64,000 nt of DNA from contig JAOKVV010000001.1 of assembly GCA_028336925.1 (NCBI GenBank), forward strand, positions 1-64,000. The letters are read 5' to 3'. Each line of letters opens with the position of its first letter. Position 1 is the stretch's first letter. Of this stretch, positions 17,183 through 27,928 are shown piece after piece. Both the position numbers and the translations under genes were made by a program. The notes under the pieces were generated by a model. The model made no database searches. It saw only the letters and a program-made list of their open reading frames with translations, and had not been told where the DNA came from. Source of the stretch: Vicingaceae bacterium (GTDB lineage: Bacteria > Bacteroidota > Bacteroidia > Flavobacteriales_E > Vicingaceae).

Positions 17183-18985
17183 ATGTCTAACGATTCACTC
17201 AAACCTTTAATACAAAGCGCCCCTAAAAAACCAGGAGTGTATCAGTATTTTGATGCTGAGGGCACAGTGATTTATGTTGGTAAAGCAAAAAACTTAAAAA
17301 ATCGTGTAAACTCCTACTTTAATAAAGATAAACACGAAAGCGGAAAAACTAGCGTGCTAGTAAAAAAAATAGCAGACATAAAATACATAATTGTAGAAAC
17401 AGAATTAGATGCGCTACTACTAGAAAATAACCTCATCAAAAAGTATCAGCCGCGCTATAATGTACTTCTAAAAGATGACAAAACATTTCCATGGATTTGC
17501 ATTAAAAATGAACGGTTTCCGAGAGTTTTTCCCACTCGAACAAAAATAAAAGATGGTTCTGAGTATTACGGCCCTTATGCATCAGTAAAAATGATGAATA
17601 CTGTTCTGGAGTTGATTCGGAAACTCTATCCAATCAGAACGTGTAATTATGCGCTAACTCCTGAAAATATTGCTCAATTTAAATTTAAAACTTGCCTAGA
17701 ATACCACATTGGCAATTGTTTAGGTGCTTGCGAGGGATTTCAAGAAGAAGAAAAGTATAACGCTAACATAAAGGAGGTTAGAAATATCATAAAAGGGAAT
17801 GTTTCTGATATCAGCAAGACACTAAAAGACGAAATGAAGATGTATGCTGAGGCACTAGATTATGAAAATGCCTACAAAATCAAGAAGAAACTAGATGCAT
17901 TAGAAAAGTTTCAGAATAGAAGCACTGTAGTAAGCCCAACCATCAATAATGTAGATGTATTCTCTATCCAAAGTGATGAAAAATATGGCTTTGTCAACTA
18001 TATGAAAGTGGTAAATGGAGCCATTGTACAAGCGCATACCGTAGAATTAAAGAAAAAATTAGACGAAACTGACGAAGAGCTGTTGGCCATTGGTATATTA
18101 GAACTTCGAAATCGATACGATTCTGATTCAAAAGAAATAATTGTTCCGTTAGAGCTCGATTTTAATGTTCCAAATTCCTATTACAACATCCCTCAGCGTG
18201 GTGATAAAAAGAAGCTATTAGAACTTTCTGAGCGCAATGCTAAGTTTTACCGTTTAGAGCACAGAAGACAAGCTGAACGCATAGACCCCGAAAGACATAC
18301 AAAACGAATTCTAGAGCAAATAAAATCTGATTTACGCTTAAAAGAGCTTCCGAGGCACATCGAATGTTTTGACAACTCAAACATTCAAGGAACACATCCA
18401 GTAGCAGCTTGTGTGGTATTTAAAAATGCCAAACCATCTAAAAAAGATTATCGTCGCTTTAATATTAAAACGGTAGTTGGCCCTGATGATTTTGCATCTA
18501 TGGAAGAGGTGGTTTATCGACGGTATAAGCGATTAAAGGAAGAAGGAGAGTCATTGCCACAACTTATCGTAATTGATGGTGGAAAAGGGCAGCTTGGAGC
18601 GTCTTTAAAAGCACTAGAAAAACTGGATTTAAGAGGAGAAATTGCGATAGTAGGCATTGCCAAGCGATTAGAAGAAATCTTTTTTCCAGGAGATTCATTG
18701 CCGTTATACTTGAAAAAGACTTCAGAAAGCTTGAAAGTGATACAACAACTCAGAAATGAAGCTCACCGATTCGGCATTACACACCACAGAAATAGAAGAT
18801 CCAAAACGGCTATACGATCAGAATTATCTGAGATTAAAGGAATAGGTGAAAAAACTGCAACAGAACTTTTGCAGCGATTTAAATCAGTAAAGCGAATTAA
18901 AGAAGCAAATCAAAAAGACCTAGAAGAAATAGTAGGATTCAGTAAGGCTAAAATCGTTTTTGATCATTTTAATAGAAATCAATAA
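17183..18985 (+). CDS. uvrC: Excinuclease ABC subunit UvrC
   Basis: 'APKKPGVYQYFDAEGTVIYVGKAKNLKNRVNSYF' GIY-YIG; 'HIECFDNSNIQGTHPVAACVVF' ; C-term HhH. Confidence 0.97.
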   Translation: MSNDSLKPLIQSAPKKPGVYQYFDAEGTVIYVGKAKNLKNRVNSYFNKDKHESGKTSVLVKKIADIKYIIVETELDALLLENNLIKKYQPRYNVLLKDDKTFPWICIKNERFPRVFPTRTKIKDGSEYYGPYASVKMMNTVLELIRKLYPIRTCNYALTPENIAQFKFKTCLEYHIGNCLGACEGFQEEEKYNANIKEVRNIIKGNVSDISKTLKDEMKMYAEALDYENAYKIKKKLDALEKFQNRSTVVSPTINNVDVFSIQSDEKYGFVNYMKVVNGAIVQAHTVELKKKLDETDEELLAIGILELRNRYDSDSKEIIVPLELDFNVPNSYYNIPQRGDKKKLLELSERNAKFYRLEHRRQAERIDPERHTKRILEQIKSDLRLKELPRHIECFDNSNIQGTHPVAACVVFKNAKPSKKDYRRFNIKTVVGPDDFASMEEVVYRRYKRLKEEGESLPQLIVIDGGKGQLGASLKALEKLDLRGEIAIVGIAKRLEEIFFPGDSLPLYLKKTSESLKVIQQLRNEAHRFGITHHRNRRSKTAIRSELSEIKGIGEKTATELLQRFKSVKRIKEANQKDLEEIVGFSKAKIVFDHFNRNQ

Positions 18986-19033
18986 TTCAATATAGCAATT
19001 AATCAAGATAACAATGCATTGGTTCTACCTTCC

Positions 19034-20050
19034 CTAGGTCAACTTATCAGTTAGTATCCTCATTTCTATAGCTGGGCTAATTTTCTCATATAAAATACGA
19101 TACACTGCATCAGCAATTGGGATGTCCACTCCGAATTTCTTATTGATTTCTATGATACTCTTTACAGCATAGTATCCTTCTGCTGTCATGTTCATTTCAA
19201 ACTGTGCCGATTTAACCGAATACCCTTTGCCAACCATGCTTCCAAAGGTTCTATTTCTAGAAAATTGGGAATACGCGGTTACCAACAAATCACCTAAATA
19301 AGCTGAAGACTTCACATCTCTGTGCACAGGATTTACCTCATCTACGAAACGCTCTATCTCTTGAATAGCATTAGCAATGAGTACAGCTTGAAAATTATCG
19401 CCATATCCTAAGCCATGGCAAATACCTGCTGCAACAGCATATACATTTTTCAAAACTGCCGACAGCTCGCTTCCAAAAAGATCATCTGAAGTAGAAACTT
19501 TAATGTATCTACATTCAAACATGCTCGCCATTGTAGCAGCTTTTTCTTCGTCCTGACACGCAAATGTTAAATATGAAAGTCGCTCCAAAGCAACCTCTTC
19601 TGCGTGGCAAGGCCCACAAATAATACCTATATTCTCATAAGGTGTGCCGAATTGCTTGTGAAAATACCTTGCCGGAATAGCATGATACTCCGGGACAATT
19701 CCTTTAATTGCCGAAAAAATAACTTTATTCTCAAGTCCCAAAGAGCCTTTGCCTTCAAACACATCAGATAAAAAAGCAGCAGGTGTTCCCATTACTATCC
19801 ACTCAGAAGAATCCAATACTTCCTCTAAATTATTGCTTACTTCTATCTTTTCCTTTTCAAATTGGATAGAAGAAAGGTAACGTGGATTATGATGGTATTT
19901 GTTGATGTAATTTGCTTTATCAGGATTTCGCATCCACCAATATACCTTACCTTCAATGTTGTTGCACAGCATTTTAACAATAGCCGTAGCCCAACTTCCT
20001 CCACCAATTACGGCAATATTTTTTGGTTTATTCAATTCCATAGTTAACAA
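19034..20050 (-). CDS. gpsA: NAD(P)H-dependent glycerol-3-phosphate dehydrogenase (start likely the second Met)
   Basis: 'NIAVIGGGSWATAIVKML', 'KNVYAVAAGICHGLGYGDNFQA'. Confidence 0.93.
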   Translation of the reverse strand: MLTMELNKPKNIAVIGGGSWATAIVKMLCNNIEGKVYWWMRNPDKANYINKYHHNPRYLSSIQFEKEKIEVSNNLEEVLDSSEWIVMGTPAAFLSDVFEGKGSLGLENKVIFSAIKGIVPEYHAIPARYFHKQFGTPYENIGIICGPCHAEEVALERLSYLTFACQDEEKAATMASMFECRYIKVSTSDDLFGSELSAVLKNVYAVAAGICHGLGYGDNFQAVLIANAIQEIERFVDEVNPVHRDVKSSAYLGDLLVTAYSQFSRNRTFGSMVGKGYSVKSAQFEMNMTAEGYYAVKSIIEINKKFGVDIPIADAVYRILYEKISPAIEMRILTDKLT

Positions 20051-20088
20051 ATATAGCTAAAACACCCTTGATGCCATAAAAACTTATT

Positions 20089-21822
20089 TTAAGCTTCTAT
20101 TAATGTAATTTCTGCTTGACCTTCCGCATTTTTAGCAATGGAAATAACACCCATTTCTCTCAGGGTTTTCAAGCCTTTATCCCACTTTTTATTGCTTATT
20201 TCAGTCGTTGATTGAATCGCATCCTTTGCAGCGCCAATTTCCATCGTTTTGTTGGATTTTAAATACGCTACAATTGCTTTTTCATCATCATTAAGTACCA
20301 GTGCTTTTTCTTTTTTCTGTGCACGCATTTGTGGGAAAAACAACACATCTTGAATCGAATTAGAATTGGTCATAATCATAGAAAGTCGATCGATACCAAT
20401 ACCTAAACCAGCCGTAGGTGGCATTCCGTATTCTATCGCTCTTAAAAAGTCTTCATCCAAAACCATCGCTTCTTCATCTCCTCTTTTACCCAATTCTATT
20501 TGCTCTTCAAATCGCTCACGCTGATCGATTGGATCGTTTAATTCAGAGAATGCATTACAAATTTCCTTTCCATTACAAATAGCCTCAAATCGCTCTACTA
20601 ACCCTTCTTTCTCCCTATGTTTCTTTGCTAACGGCGACATTTCAACCGGATAATCGGTAATAAATGTTGGCTGAATAAGCTTAGGCTCACAAAACTCTCC
20701 AAATATTTCGTCTATTAATTTCCCTCTACCCATTGTTTCATCAACCTCAACTCCTAGCTTTTCAGCAGTAGCTTTCATTTCAGCCTCAGTCATTTCAGAA
20801 ACATCTATGCCTGCAAAATGCTCAATAGCCCCATACATGGTAAAACGCTTCCAAGGTCGTTGGAAATTGATTACATTCTCCCCTACCTGAACTTCTGTTT
20901 TACCGTGAATATCCATGGCTATTTTTTCTACCATTTCTTCCACAAGATTCATCATCCATTCATAATCTTTATAGGCTACATATAACTCCATTTGAGTAAA
21001 CTCTGGATTATGAAAACGACTCATTCCTTCGTTTCTAAAATCTTTCGCGAATTCATAAACGCCATCAAATCCACCAACTATTAACCGCTTTAGATATAAC
21101 TCATTTGCAATTCGCAAATAAAGCGGCATGTCTAACGTGTTGTGATGCGTTTTGAAAGGACGAGCTGCTGCGCCACCATAAATAGGCTGTAGGATAGGTG
21201 TTTCAACCTCCATATAGCCTTTGTTGTTTAGGTAGTTACGCATAGAGTTTGTCAGCTGCGTTCGTTTTATAAAGGCATCCTTTACATGTGGATTTACTAT
21301 TAAATCTACATACCTCTGACGATACCTTGTTTCAGGATCATTGAATCCATCATGAATATTTCCATCCTTATCAGTTTTTACAATAGGAATTGGACGAAGT
21401 GACTTAGTTAACAAAACCAGTTCAGTAGCATGAATGGTAATTTCTCCAACTTGAGTTGTGAAAACATATCCTTTAATTCCAATGATATCTCCAATATCTA
21501 ATAACTTTTTATACACGTCATTGTAAAGTGTTTTATCGTCTCCTGGACAAATTTCATCACGGTTTACATAAACTTGTATACGGCCTGTAGAATCTTGTAT
21601 TTCAGAAAAAGAAGCTTTTCCCATTACGCGGGTTCCCATCAGTCTACCTGCAATACAAATACTTTTATAAGACAATTTGTCACGCTCATAATTCTCATGA
21701 ATGTCTTTGGCGGTAACATCTACCGGAAATAAATCTGCAGGATATGGATTAATGCCTAGATCTTTTATTTTCTTAAGTGCGTCTCGTCTTACAATTTCTT
21801 GTTCTGATAGTTCTCTCTGCAT
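20089..21822 (-). CDS. lysS: Lysyl-tRNA synthetase (class II)
   Basis: '[26 protein letters not shown]', '[29 protein letters not shown]'. Confidence 0.97.
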   Translation of the reverse strand: MQRELSEQEIVRRDALKKIKDLGINPYPADLFPVDVTAKDIHENYERDKLSYKSICIAGRLMGTRVMGKASFSEIQDSTGRIQVYVNRDEICPGDDKTLYNDVYKKLLDIGDIIGIKGYVFTTQVGEITIHATELVLLTKSLRPIPIVKTDKDGNIHDGFNDPETRYRQRYVDLIVNPHVKDAFIKRTQLTNSMRNYLNNKGYMEVETPILQPIYGGAAARPFKTHHNTLDMPLYLRIANELYLKRLIVGGFDGVYEFAKDFRNEGMSRFHNPEFTQMELYVAYKDYEWMMNLVEEMVEKIAMDIHGKTEVQVGENVINFQRPWKRFTMYGAIEHFAGIDVSEMTEAEMKATAEKLGVEVDETMGRGKLIDEIFGEFCEPKLIQPTFITDYPVEMSPLAKKHREKEGLVERFEAICNGKEICNAFSELNDPIDQRERFEEQIELGKRGDEEAMVLDEDFLRAIEYGMPPTAGLGIGIDRLSMIMTNSNSIQDVLFFPQMRAQKKEKALVLNDDEKAIVAYLKSNKTMEIGAAKDAIQSTTEISNKKWDKGLKTLREMGVISIAKNAEGQAEITLIEA

Positions 21823-21854
21823 TTGTAATTTTAAATTTTTGCAAAGATATTAAA

Positions 21855-22221
21855 ACATTGTTGTCCGATTAAAATTTGTGAATTGAATATGAATTTGTGT
21901 TGTCGCTTGAATTTAGTTGTTGAAGTAAAATGTTTCTATGATGTTCTTTTGTCTTACCACCTTTTGAACAGGGACGGACAAAGGGCCAAAATCAACCAGC
22001 CTTCCTTGCCGCAGGCAGGAAATTCAAGGCCGTTCCTTAGATTATATTTGAATTGATAGGTTCCTTTAACTCCTTTGAGTTTAAAGTTAAAAAGTAAGAC
22101 CCTAATAACTTTTATCAGATAGTGATTTAATTTTCCCAAATTATGCGCTTAATATAAAATTGCTATACCTACAAGACTTAATAATTAGATATGCTTTTGT
22201 TTTTTTATCGGACACTAATGA
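21855..22221 (+). repeat. Dispersed intergenic repeat, copy B; MITE-like with near-terminal inverted repeats
   Basis: 22024..22221 matches copy A; left end 'acattgttgtccgattaaaa' is inverted relative to right end 'ttttttatcggacactaatga'. Confidence 0.65.
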
Positions 22222-22309
22222 AATTAAAAGAAAGAATACTATTTTCTAGAGCACCGCGCTTAGTAATCTACCATTTTTTCTGTTATTTTGTGAATTAAAA
22301 TTTTTTATC

Positions 22310-23299
22310 ATGATAGATAACTTAATCGCTGATTTTTCTAAACACCTGACACAAGCATTAGAAATTGCAAAAGCAACCCAATTTAAGTCTTCCGACAAAA
22401 CGTTTAACAACGTATTAATTTGTGGACTAGGAGGTTCAGGAATTGGCGGAACAATTGTTTCTCAACTAGTCAATAGTTCAGCTGAGTGTCCGATTGTGGT
22501 CAATAAAAACTATATAATTCCGAATTTTGTAAACGAAAACACCCTAGTGCTTTGTTGTTCTTATTCAGGAAATACAGAAGAAACCCTTGTAATGTACGAA
22601 TCGGCTAAAAAGAAAGGGGCTGAAATAGTTGTTATTAGTTCAGGTGGAAAATTCATAGAGCTTGCAAAAGAATACAATCATAATTATATTCAAATTCCTG
22701 GAGATTTTCCGCCAAGAGCAGCATTTGGTTTATCATTCCCGCAAATAATTCAAGTATTAGCATTTTATAAAATAATTCCAAACAACCATAGATCTGAAAT
22801 TTTAAAGGCAGTTGATTTAATAAATAAAGAAGAATTAGCCATAAAAACAGAGGCTAAAGAAATTGCACGACAACTTGTTGGAAAAACTCCAATTATTTAT
22901 GCTGATGCCACAATGGGAGGTGTTGCTATACGTTTTAGACAACAACTTAATGAAAATGGTAAAATGTTGTGTTGGCACCATGTTATTCCAGAAATGAATC
23001 ACAATGAACTAGTTGGTTGGACTGAAAAGATTGACGACAAAGTTGTTGTTTTATTGAAAACAGGCCTGGATTATACGAGAAATCAAAAGAGAATGGAGTA
23101 TAATAAAGAAAATATTATATCCAACTGCACTAATAACATAATTGAAATTAATTCCAAAGGAGATTCGTTATTAGAAAATTTCATCTATCACATACATCTT
23201 GAGGATTGGGTTTCCTTTTTTGTTGCCGATTTCAAAAAAATTGATGCTGTTGAGGTAAATGTTATCGATGGATTAAAGAACTTCCTTTCTACTATTTAA
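22310..23299 (+). CDS. Bifunctional phosphoglucose/phosphomannose isomerase
   Basis: SIS domain 'NVLICGLGGSGIGGTIV', 'CCSYSGNTEETL', 'PEMNHNELVGW'. Confidence 0.9.
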   Translation: MIDNLIADFSKHLTQALEIAKATQFKSSDKTFNNVLICGLGGSGIGGTIVSQLVNSSAECPIVVNKNYIIPNFVNENTLVLCCSYSGNTEETLVMYESAKKKGAEIVVISSGGKFIELAKEYNHNYIQIPGDFPPRAAFGLSFPQIIQVLAFYKIIPNNHRSEILKAVDLINKEELAIKTEAKEIARQLVGKTPIIYADATMGGVAIRFRQQLNENGKMLCWHHVIPEMNHNELVGWTEKIDDKVVVLLKTGLDYTRNQKRMEYNKENIISNCTNNIIEINSKGDSLLENFIYHIHLEDWVSFFVADFKKIDAVEVNVIDGLKNFLSTI

Positions 23300-23320
23300 A
23301 TTTCTTAAATTGCCTTTAAT

Positions 23321-24481
23321 ATGAAAAAGGTAATAAATGGATTTCTAACGCTTATTGGTTTCATTGGCTTAGTCTGTCTACTAACATTTGTTACTGGTAA
23401 TAGTCATTTGATAAAAGCGGTCACCAATACCTATCTCTTAGGAAGATCTGGACCCAGTATTGATGAATACGCTATTTTTGATAATCGAATAGTACGAAAA
23501 TCAACCCATCCGGTCTCTTGGAAAGAAAAAAAACCCACTGTTTTAAATGGGTTATTACCTAAAGAAGAGGCTTATCATAAGAGTTTTAATACAGCAGCAT
23601 TCCTAGTTATAAAAAGCGATACAATCCTTTTTGAAAAATACTGGGAAAACTACTCTGATAGTAGCTTAACAAACTCATTTTCAGTTGCAAAATCTTTCAT
23701 TGGCTTGACTGTTGGAGCAGCTATACAAGATGGCTATATTAAAAGTGTACACCAGCCTATATATGAATTTTTACCTGAATATAATACTGAAAAAGGAAGA
23801 TTGATTACCATCAAACACCTGCTACAAATGACATCAGGGATTGATTTTGGAGAAAGCTACGGCGATCCATTTGGTTTTATGGCGAAAGCTTATTACGGTA
23901 AAAATTTACACGAAATTACGGTAGAAAAATTGCCAATTAGAATAGCAGGTGGCACATGGGAATACCAAGGAGGAAACACACTACTGCTCAGTTTTATAAT
24001 AGAAAAAGCAACCGGAAAAAAGGTGGCAGAATATTTCAGTGAGAAAATTTGGCAACCGATCGGTGCTGAAAATGATGCTCTTTGGAATTTAGATACAAAG
24101 AATGGCCGAGAAAAAGCTTATTGTTGTTTTTATAGCAATGCGCGCGATTTCGCAAAAGTGGGAAAGTTATACCACCAGAATGGATTTTTCAATCACCTTA
24201 AAGTACTCCCTGAATCGTATATTTTAGACAGCAAAAGAAGTGTTAACTTAGAAGATTCAGAAGGAAACTTGGTAGACTATTATGGTTATCAGTGGTGGAT
24301 AACTGAATTTGAGGGAGAAACAATTCATTATGCTCGAGGAATCTTAGGGCAGTATATCGTGATTTTGCCAGAAGAAGATCTGATATTTGTTCGACTCGGA
24401 AAGTTGCGATCTGAAGAAAAAATCAATCATGTGCCAAGCGATTTAATCGAATACATAAAAATGGCCAAACGACTTAAATAA
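23321..24481 (+). CDS. Serine hydrolase (beta-lactamase class C-like)
   Basis: 'SFSVAKSFIGLTVGAAI' SxxK, 'HLLQMTSGIDFGE', 'YQGGNTLLLSFIIEKATGK'. Confidence 0.88.
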   Translation: MKKVINGFLTLIGFIGLVCLLTFVTGNSHLIKAVTNTYLLGRSGPSIDEYAIFDNRIVRKSTHPVSWKEKKPTVLNGLLPKEEAYHKSFNTAAFLVIKSDTILFEKYWENYSDSSLTNSFSVAKSFIGLTVGAAIQDGYIKSVHQPIYEFLPEYNTEKGRLITIKHLLQMTSGIDFGESYGDPFGFMAKAYYGKNLHEITVEKLPIRIAGGTWEYQGGNTLLLSFIIEKATGKKVAEYFSEKIWQPIGAENDALWNLDTKNGREKAYCCFYSNARDFAKVGKLYHQNGFFNHLKVLPESYILDSKRSVNLEDSEGNLVDYYGYQWWITEFEGETIHYARGILGQYIVILPEEDLIFVRLGKLRSEEKINHVPSDLIEYIKMAKRLK

Positions 24482-24487
24482 ATAAAA

Positions 24488-24727
24488 ATGAAAAATGTAG
24501 TTGATGTAAGAACGACTGAAGAATTTGAAGATGAACATCTAGAAGGAAGTATAAATATACCACTGCATGAAGTGCCAGAACGATTAGAAGAGTTTAAACA
24601 AATGCCACAACCAATTACTTTGGTTTGTAAAAGTGGTTACAGAAGTGGAGAAGCGTCTAATTATCTGAAGCAATTTGACATAGATTGTGAAAATGGTGGT
24701 GGATGGACTGGTTTATTGGAGGATTAA
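24488..24727 (+). CDS. Rhodanese-like domain protein
   Basis: 'VVDVRTTEEFEDEHLEGSINIPLHEV...ITLVCKSGYRSGEASNYL'. Confidence 0.9.
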   Translation: MKNVVDVRTTEEFEDEHLEGSINIPLHEVPERLEEFKQMPQPITLVCKSGYRSGEASNYLKQFDIDCENGGGWTGLLED

Positions 24728-25204
24728 TTGATGAAAAAGAAAATTTTATTAGCAATAGCTGCTGTATTAGTGATTATACAATTTTTTAGAATTGATAAAA
24801 GTGCTCCTGAATACAATTCAGAAGACGACTTTTTTCAGCACCATGTGGCGACTAAAGAAGTGCAACTTTTGATAGAAACTACCTGCTATGATTGCCATTC
24901 ATATAAAACCAACTATACTTTTTACAGTGAAATAGCTCCTGTTTCTTGGTGGTTGGCGGATCATATTGAGGATGGACGAAAACATTTGAATTTTAGCTCT
25001 TGGGGTACTTATGAGTTTAAAAAAGCTGCTCATAAGCTTGAGGAATGTTTTGAAGAAGTAGAAGAAGGTGAAATGCCATTATGGTCGTATAAATTGACTC
25101 ATTTTGATGCGCAGCTAACTGATCAAGAAAGAAATACAATAGTAATTTGGTTTAAATCGCAATACGATTTTATGAAGTCTGCAAATCAATCAGCCAATAA
25201 TTAA
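24728..25204 (+). CDS. Heme-binding domain protein (CxxCH)
   Basis: 'LLIETTCYDCHSYKTNYTFYSEIAPVSWWLADHIEDGRKHLNFSSW'; start probably ATG at 24731. Confidence 0.85.
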   Translation: MMKKKILLAIAAVLVIIQFFRIDKSAPEYNSEDDFFQHHVATKEVQLLIETTCYDCHSYKTNYTFYSEIAPVSWWLADHIEDGRKHLNFSSWGTYEFKKAAHKLEECFEEVEEGEMPLWSYKLTHFDAQLTDQERNTIVIWFKSQYDFMKSANQSANN

Positions 25205-25208
25205 AAAA

Positions 25209-25835
25209 ATGAACGAAATTGGGTTAGATGATCAACCAGAAGAGTCTGGAAAATTTAAAAAAATAATCAAGTACTTTTTGCAAGGGCTGTTTTACTTAAT
25301 GCCTATAGCAATTACTTTATATGTAGTAGTTGAGTCTATTATAATTATCGACAACCTAATTCCAATAGAAATACCTGGTTTAGGCATTGTTATTATTTTA
25401 GTCTTTATCACGCTTATAGGCTACCTATTTTCTACCTATTTGGCAGCTCTACTTCGGCCTTTTGAGCGCCTAATTATGCGTACTCCACTGATTAAACTTA
25501 TCTATACTTCAATTAAGGATTTGATGAGTGCTTTTGTTGGGAGCAAAAAGCAATTTAGCAAACCAGTTTTAGTCACCATTCAAGAAAAGCCACTTATTCA
25601 GCGAATGGGTTTTGTAACCAAAGAAGATGCTTCAGAAATTGGTATAAGTGGTGATAAGGTTGTGGTTTATTTACCATTTTCCTATGCCGTTTCAGGCGAG
25701 GTAATAATTGTTCCTAAAAATGCTGTGCAACTTATTGAAGCAAAGTCGGCAGACATTATGAAATTAATCATATCTGGAGGTGTTACCTCTGTAGAAAATA
25801 ACTCAACAAACGACCATGAAAAAAATAATCATTAG
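25209..25835 (+). CDS. DUF502 family membrane protein
   Basis: 'LMPIAITLYVVVESI...PGLGIVIILVFITLIGYLFSTYLAALL...YTSIKDLMSAFVGSKKQF'. Confidence 0.88.
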   Translation: MNEIGLDDQPEESGKFKKIIKYFLQGLFYLMPIAITLYVVVESIIIIDNLIPIEIPGLGIVIILVFITLIGYLFSTYLAALLRPFERLIMRTPLIKLIYTSIKDLMSAFVGSKKQFSKPVLVTIQEKPLIQRMGFVTKEDASEIGISGDKVVVYLPFSYAVSGEVIIVPKNAVQLIEAKSADIMKLIISGGVTSVENNSTNDHEKNNH

Positions 25836-26469
25836 TGCTATTACGATTATGTTTACTCTCTTTTTAACTGCTCAAAGATCTGTTGCTGTCAGCTCTTCAA
25901 ACTATATTGTAGGCGCAGTTTCAAAAACCTTAGAAGCTCCAATTTTTAATACCTCTCAAAATGAAATAGAAAAAGAATGGAAAACCCTTATGAAAGCGTA
26001 TAATGGTAAAGTAAAAAGCAGCAAATCTGAATTGGCTGCATACAACACCACTTTACCATTGTCCGGTGAAGGTGAACAAACTATATTTTTTAAGACCAAT
26101 GTGCAAGATGATAGCACATGCCATATTATTGTAGGTGCAATGATAGCAGGTAAAGCAATTTATGCCAACAATTCCACTGATTTAAAACAAATTGTAAGAA
26201 GTTTTGCTTACGAGCTTTCTAAAAAAAGCACCGCAGATAAATTGGAAAAAGCAAAATCAGAATTAAACACCTTGACAAGAAAAAAAACTACACTGGATAG
26301 AGATCAAGAGCGGTTATTAAGAAACACTGAGCGGTGGAAACAATCGGTGGCAGATGCTGAGCTAAAGCACAAAGAAAACATCGACGATTTAAATGCAACA
26401 GATATTTCTATTAAAAAGAGTGAAATAGTAATACAGGCTGCTGAAAAGGAGTTAAGTGAAATTAAGTGA
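25816..26469 (+). CDS. Hypothetical secreted protein with C-terminal coiled coil
   Basis: Signal peptide, K/E-rich heptad-like C-terminus; start overlaps the DUF502 end. Confidence 0.65.
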   Translation: MKKIIISAITIMFTLFLTAQRSVAVSSSNYIVGAVSKTLEAPIFNTSQNEIEKEWKTLMKAYNGKVKSSKSELAAYNTTLPLSGEGEQTIFFKTNVQDDSTCHIIVGAMIAGKAIYANNSTDLKQIVRSFAYELSKKSTADKLEKAKSELNTLTRKKTTLDRDQERLLRNTERWKQSVADAELKHKENIDDLNATDISIKKSEIVIQAAEKELSEIK

Positions 26470-27101
26470 TGCGAATAGTTTCTTTTATTCTAATTATCTA
26501 CACTTTAACAATTTACTTAGCCATAATTGCTAGTAGTTTAGTCGATTATTTTTCTGATAAATTTCTCTACTCTTACTTATTAGAAGTCCCCAACAATAAA
26601 GTTGGCGTGCTATTGGGTACCAGCAAATACCTGGCAAACGGAGAAGAAAACTTATATTTCACTTATCGGATGGAAGCAGCTGAAAAACTATATTTCAGTA
26701 ATAAAGTACAGGTAATTTTAGTGAGTGGTGATAATGCTACTATGCATTACAATGAACCAATTACCATAAAAAATAAACTAGTTAAAAGAGGAATACCAGA
26801 AGATAAAATAATACTAGATTATGCCGGTTTTAGGACATTTGACACCATGATAAGAGCAAAAAAGGTTTTTGGTTTAGAATCATTTACTGTTATTTCCCAA
26901 CCATTCCATAACGAAAGAGCTATCTTTATCGCCAGAAAAAAGGGCATCCATGCGATCGGCTATAATGCACAAGATGTAAACTATAAAAATGGTTTTAAAA
27001 CACAACTTCGTGAAAAGTTTGCACGTGTAAAACTCTTATTAAATATTTATATACTCAATACAAAACCTAAATTTTTAGGCGAAAAAATCCTTATTTCATG
27101 A
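26466..27101 (+). CDS. SanA/YdcF-like (DUF218) membrane protein
   Basis: 'VGVLLGTSKYLANGEENLYFTYRMEAAEKLYFSNKVQVILVSGDNATMHYNEP...VISQPFHNERAIFIARKKG'. Confidence 0.85.
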   Translation: MMRIVSFILIIYTLTIYLAIIASSLVDYFSDKFLYSYLLEVPNNKVGVLLGTSKYLANGEENLYFTYRMEAAEKLYFSNKVQVILVSGDNATMHYNEPITIKNKLVKRGIPEDKIILDYAGFRTFDTMIRAKKVFGLESFTVISQPFHNERAIFIARKKGIHAIGYNAQDVNYKNGFKTQLREKFARVKLLLNIYILNTKPKFLGEKILIS

Positions 27102-27928
27102 AAATCAATCACTTCTTATTTATCGGTTCAGTAGTTTTATTAACTGCTTCTTGTAATCAATCCGAGAATACTGAAAACACTCCAATTAATGATAAAAAAA
27201 ATCCCTCAGCATACAGCGCAGGAGCAGTGCTTTGGCAGCAACATGCAGCTGAATATGAAGCACTTTGCTACCAAGCCTACAACTTAGGTGAGCGCAGATT
27301 AGACGAACTAGTTGATACCAATAAAACCTATGAAAAGCCATTGGCTGTGGTAATGGATATTGACGAAACGGTGTTAGATAATTCATCTTATAATGCCACA
27401 TTAATTAAAAATGAGTTACTATACTCTAAAAAATCATGGATGGAATGGACCGCAATGCAAAGTGCCGATTTAGTGCCTGGAGCGTTGGAGTTTATTCAAT
27501 ATGCAAAGAGTAAAAATGTAGAAGTAATTTTTATTTCCAACCGCATGGAAGCAGAATTAAACGATACATACCAAAATGTAATTGATCTGGGAATAGACAC
27601 CGTTTCAAAATCCAATTACTATTTAAAAAGCGCCACCTCAAATAAAGACGAACGGAGAGCCAATGTAGCTGATAAATATGAGGTTATTTTATTTTTTGGT
27701 GACAACTTAGGTGATTTTAATGGTGTTTTTGATGATACTACTGTGATTGAACGTAAAAAACATGTGAAGAATTTTAGACCATTATTTGGTGATAAGCTGA
27801 TCATCTTGCCAAACCCGATGTATGGTGAATGGGAGGGCGCTTTATATAACCACGACTTTAGTGCCACTCCTGAATTTAGAGATAGTTTACGAATGAACGC
27901 ATTAAACATATATAGCATTGGAAAATAA
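27098..27928 (+). CDS. 5'-nucleotidase, lipoprotein e(P4) family acid phosphatase
   Basis: 'AVVMDIDETVLDNSSYNATLIKN', 'VIFISNRMEAEL', 'ILFFGDNLGDF'. Confidence 0.92.
   Translation: MKINHFLFIGSVVLLTASCNQSENTENTPINDKKNPSAYSAGAVLWQQHAAEYEALCYQAYNLGERRLDELVDTNKTYEKPLAVVMDIDETVLDNSSYNATLIKNELLYSKKSWMEWTAMQSADLVPGALEFIQYAKSKNVEVIFISNRMEAELNDTYQNVIDLGIDTVSKSNYYLKSATSNKDERRANVADKYEVILFFGDNLGDFNGVFDDTTVIERKKHVKNFRPLFGDKLIILPNPMYGEWEGALYNHDFSATPEFRDSLRMNALNIYSIGK

Noticed and set aside
21954-22139. 61-aa minus-strand ORF 'MGKLNHYLIKVIRVLLFNFKLKG...'
   Set aside because: Lies entirely inside the dispersed repeat copy B and its insert; repeat-derived open frame, not a gene.
27186-27918. Minus-strand ORFs 27186..27401 and 27619..27918
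   Set aside because: Antisense to the well-supported e(P4)-type phosphatase gene.
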